Below the pieces are notes generated by a model that saw only the letters and a list, made by a program, of their open reading frames with translations, was not told the DNA's origin and did no database searches. From positions 1 through 6,241 of the forward strand of contig CAIRNW010000179.1 in NCBI GenBank assembly GCA_903879995.1: a stretch of 6,241 bases of DNA, given 5' to 3'. Made by a program: the position numbers and the translations under genes. This document shows positions 5,276 to 6,241 of this stretch, piece by piece. Position 1 is the stretch's first letter. Every line of letters begins with the position of its first letter. The DNA is from an uncultured Bacteroidota bacterium (GTDB taxonomy: Bacteria; Bacteroidota; Bacteroidia; Chitinophagales; Chitinophagaceae).

Positions 5276-6049
5276 TTGTTTATACGTATTTTGCAAAGGT
5301 ATCAACCCACTATTAAATCAACCCATTTGTCTTTACAAGCTGTCTACAAACATATTTTCTTTGATCTGGATCACACCCTCTGGGATTTTGAAGCCAACGC
5401 CAAAGCAACCCTGCAACATCTTTACACAGCGCTGGACTTAGCTAAGCGTGGAGTAAATGACTTTGAGTTGTTCTATCGGAACTATCTTCTACACAATGAA
5501 AAACTATGGGAGCGTTACCGAAATGGGTTTATACGTCAAGATGAACTACGGATCAAACGCATGCGGTTAAGCTTATTGGATTTTAAAATTGCAGACGAAC
5601 CCTTAGCTGAGGCATTAAGTACAGGATTCTTGGCTTTACTTCCAAGCCGGACCTTGCTTTTCCCACATACCATTGAAGTATTGGATTACTTACATAACAA
5701 AGGATATGCCCTGCATTTAATTACAAATGGCTTTGAAAAAACGCAGCACAGCAAGTTAGAATACTCAGGTCTTACACCCTATTTTAAGGCAGTGGTTACT
5801 TCAGAAGCTTCCGGGAGTTTAAAACCAAAACCAGAAATTTTTACTTACGCCCTCGATAAAGCAGGAGCAACCGCAACAGAGAGCATCATGATTGGCGATA
5901 CGCTGGAGGTAGATATTTTAGGGGCACGCAATGCGGGTATTCACCAAGTCCATGTGAATCACATTAACCGCAACAGAGAAGCGCTTTCCGATGGAAGCTT
6001 TCCCACTTACACGATCTATTCCTTGTTGGAATTAAAAGAAATTCTCTAG
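5276..6049 (+). CDS. yjjG: YjjG-type noncanonical pyrimidine nucleotidase (HAD superfamily)
   Basis: YjjG enzymes are cytosolic HAD-family 5'-nucleotidases that dephosphorylate pyrimidine nucleotides, including unusual ones, as a house-cleaning activity. All four HAD motifs are seen: I, FFDLDHTLWDFE (28-39; Asp30 nucleophile, Asp32 acid/base); II, LITNGF (148-153; Thr150); III, Lys183 in SLKPKPEIF; IV, MIGDTLEVDILGA (205-217; Asp208, Asp213). Residues 40-130 form the helical C1 cap. The start is doubtful: relatives begin only a few residues before YKHIFFDLDHT, whereas the ATG at 5276 adds about 20 residues, is 5 bp from the divergent SDR start codon and lies upstream of the likely promoter boxes at 5287-5301. 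A TTG at 5327 would give a 240-residue protein and is the better start if the promoter is right. The stop codon directly abuts that of the convergent psd gene. Confidence 0.9.
   Translation: MFIRILQRYQPTIKSTHLSLQAVYKHIFFDLDHTLWDFEANAKATLQHLYTALDLAKRGVNDFELFYRNYLLHNEKLWERYRNGFIRQDELRIKRMRLSLLDFKIADEPLAEALSTGFLALLPSRTLLFPHTIEVLDYLHNKGYALHLITNGFEKTQHSKLEYSGLTPYFKAVVTSEASGSLKPKPEIFTYALDKAGATATESIMIGDTLEVDILGARNAGIHQVHVNHINRNREALSDGSFPTYTIYSLLELKEIL
5287..5293 (+). promoter_or_regulatory. Possible promoter -7 box for the yjjG-type gene
   Basis: TATTTTG is a one-base-shorter form of TAnnTTTG and shares its last base with the SDR box on the other strand. If used, transcription would start around 5297-5300, downstream of the ATG at 5276, forcing a later start such as the TTG at 5327. 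It is a weak motif match, raised slightly by its placement. Confidence 0.3.
5293..5301 (-). promoter_or_regulatory. Promoter -7 box for the SDR gene
   Basis: On the minus strand this reads TACCTTTGC, a perfect TAnnTTTG match, 22 bp before the ATG at 5270. A GTTG at 5322-5319 on the same strand, 17 bp upstream of the box, is a possible -33 element. This is the best-supported promoter in the window. It lies inside the first codons of the yjjG frame as called from 5276, which argues that those codons may not be translated. Confidence 0.6.
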
Positions 6050-6241
6050 TTAGAGTGTAGCCAGCACCGTTACACCACCTTGGGGTTTGTCTCCCAACTT
6101 GACTAAAATTTTTGCATCAAGGGGAAGCAATAGATCTACTCTTGATCCAAATTTTATAAAACCCATTTCCTCGGTTTGCTTTACCTGTTGGCCAGGTTTT
6201 AAATAATTGACAATACGCTTTGCTAATGCACCGGCAATCTG
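6050..6241 (-). CDS. psd: Phosphatidylserine decarboxylase, C-terminal part (5' end outside window)
   Basis: The last 63 residues are visible, from QIAGALAKRIVNYLKPGQ to GGVTVLATL and a TAA at 6052-6050. Psd makes phosphatidylethanolamine from phosphatidylserine at the inner membrane. The fragment matches the short bacterial form: QIAGALAKRIV, then GFIKFGSRVDLLLP. The Gly-Ser in FGSR (fragment residues 32-33) is the expected self-cleavage site, where the Ser becomes the pyruvoyl cofactor of the small alpha subunit, here about 31 residues long. The site is intact. It ends directly against the stop codon of the yjjG-type gene with no spacer and no visible terminator. The upstream part and its partner genes lie outside the window. 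Confidence 0.92.
   Translation of the reverse strand, partial: QIAGALAKRIVNYLKPGQQVKQTEEMGFIKFGSRVDLLLPLDAKILVKLGDKPQGGVTVLATL

Overview
The window looks like ordinary chromosomal DNA of a gliding-type Bacteroidota, most likely of the Chitinophagales/Chitinophagaceae kind; the rank is inferred from gene style and was not computed. The evidence is a recognisable GldH gliding lipoprotein, repeated Bacteroidota-type promoter -7 boxes (TAnnTTTG) just upstream of start codons, start codons without clear Shine-Dalgarno sequences, and moderately AT-rich, compact gene packing.

Layout, left to right. Positions 1-275 hold the 3' end of an extended-SDR NAD-dependent epimerase gene (+). It overlaps by 10 bp the convergent lpxD-type acyltransferase gene (266-1216, -). 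A 244-bp divergent intergenic region follows (1217-1460). It holds an lpxD promoter box, an inverted repeat built from DnaA-box-like 9-mers, a candidate small RNA ending in a strong intrinsic terminator, and a yicC promoter box. Then come yicC (1461-2336), gldH (2371-2865), a sensor histidine kinase (2865-3857) and an OmpR-family response regulator (3854-4561), all on +. The last three overlap by 1 and 4 bp and so look translationally coupled. An SDR oxidoreductase (4566-5270, -) is divergent from a YjjG-type HAD nucleotidase (5276-6049, +); back-to-back promoter boxes lie just inside the called start of the nucleotidase. The window ends in the 3' end of a phosphatidylserine decarboxylase gene (6050-6241, -), whose stop codon abuts that of yjjG.

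Functionally the genes are mostly housekeeping and envelope related: lipid A-type acylation (LpxD), phospholipid synthesis (Psd), RNA turnover (YicC), nucleotide clean-up (YjjG), gliding (GldH) and a two-component system co-transcribed with gldH. I see no mobile element, CRISPR array, defence island, tRNA or rRNA. The least explained piece is the intergenic region at 1217-1460: a perfect 9-bp terminator hairpin points along the + strand with no + strand gene upstream of it in the gap, which suggests an unannotated RNA of about 68 nt or an attenuated leader. I did not find a clearly new multi-gene system here.
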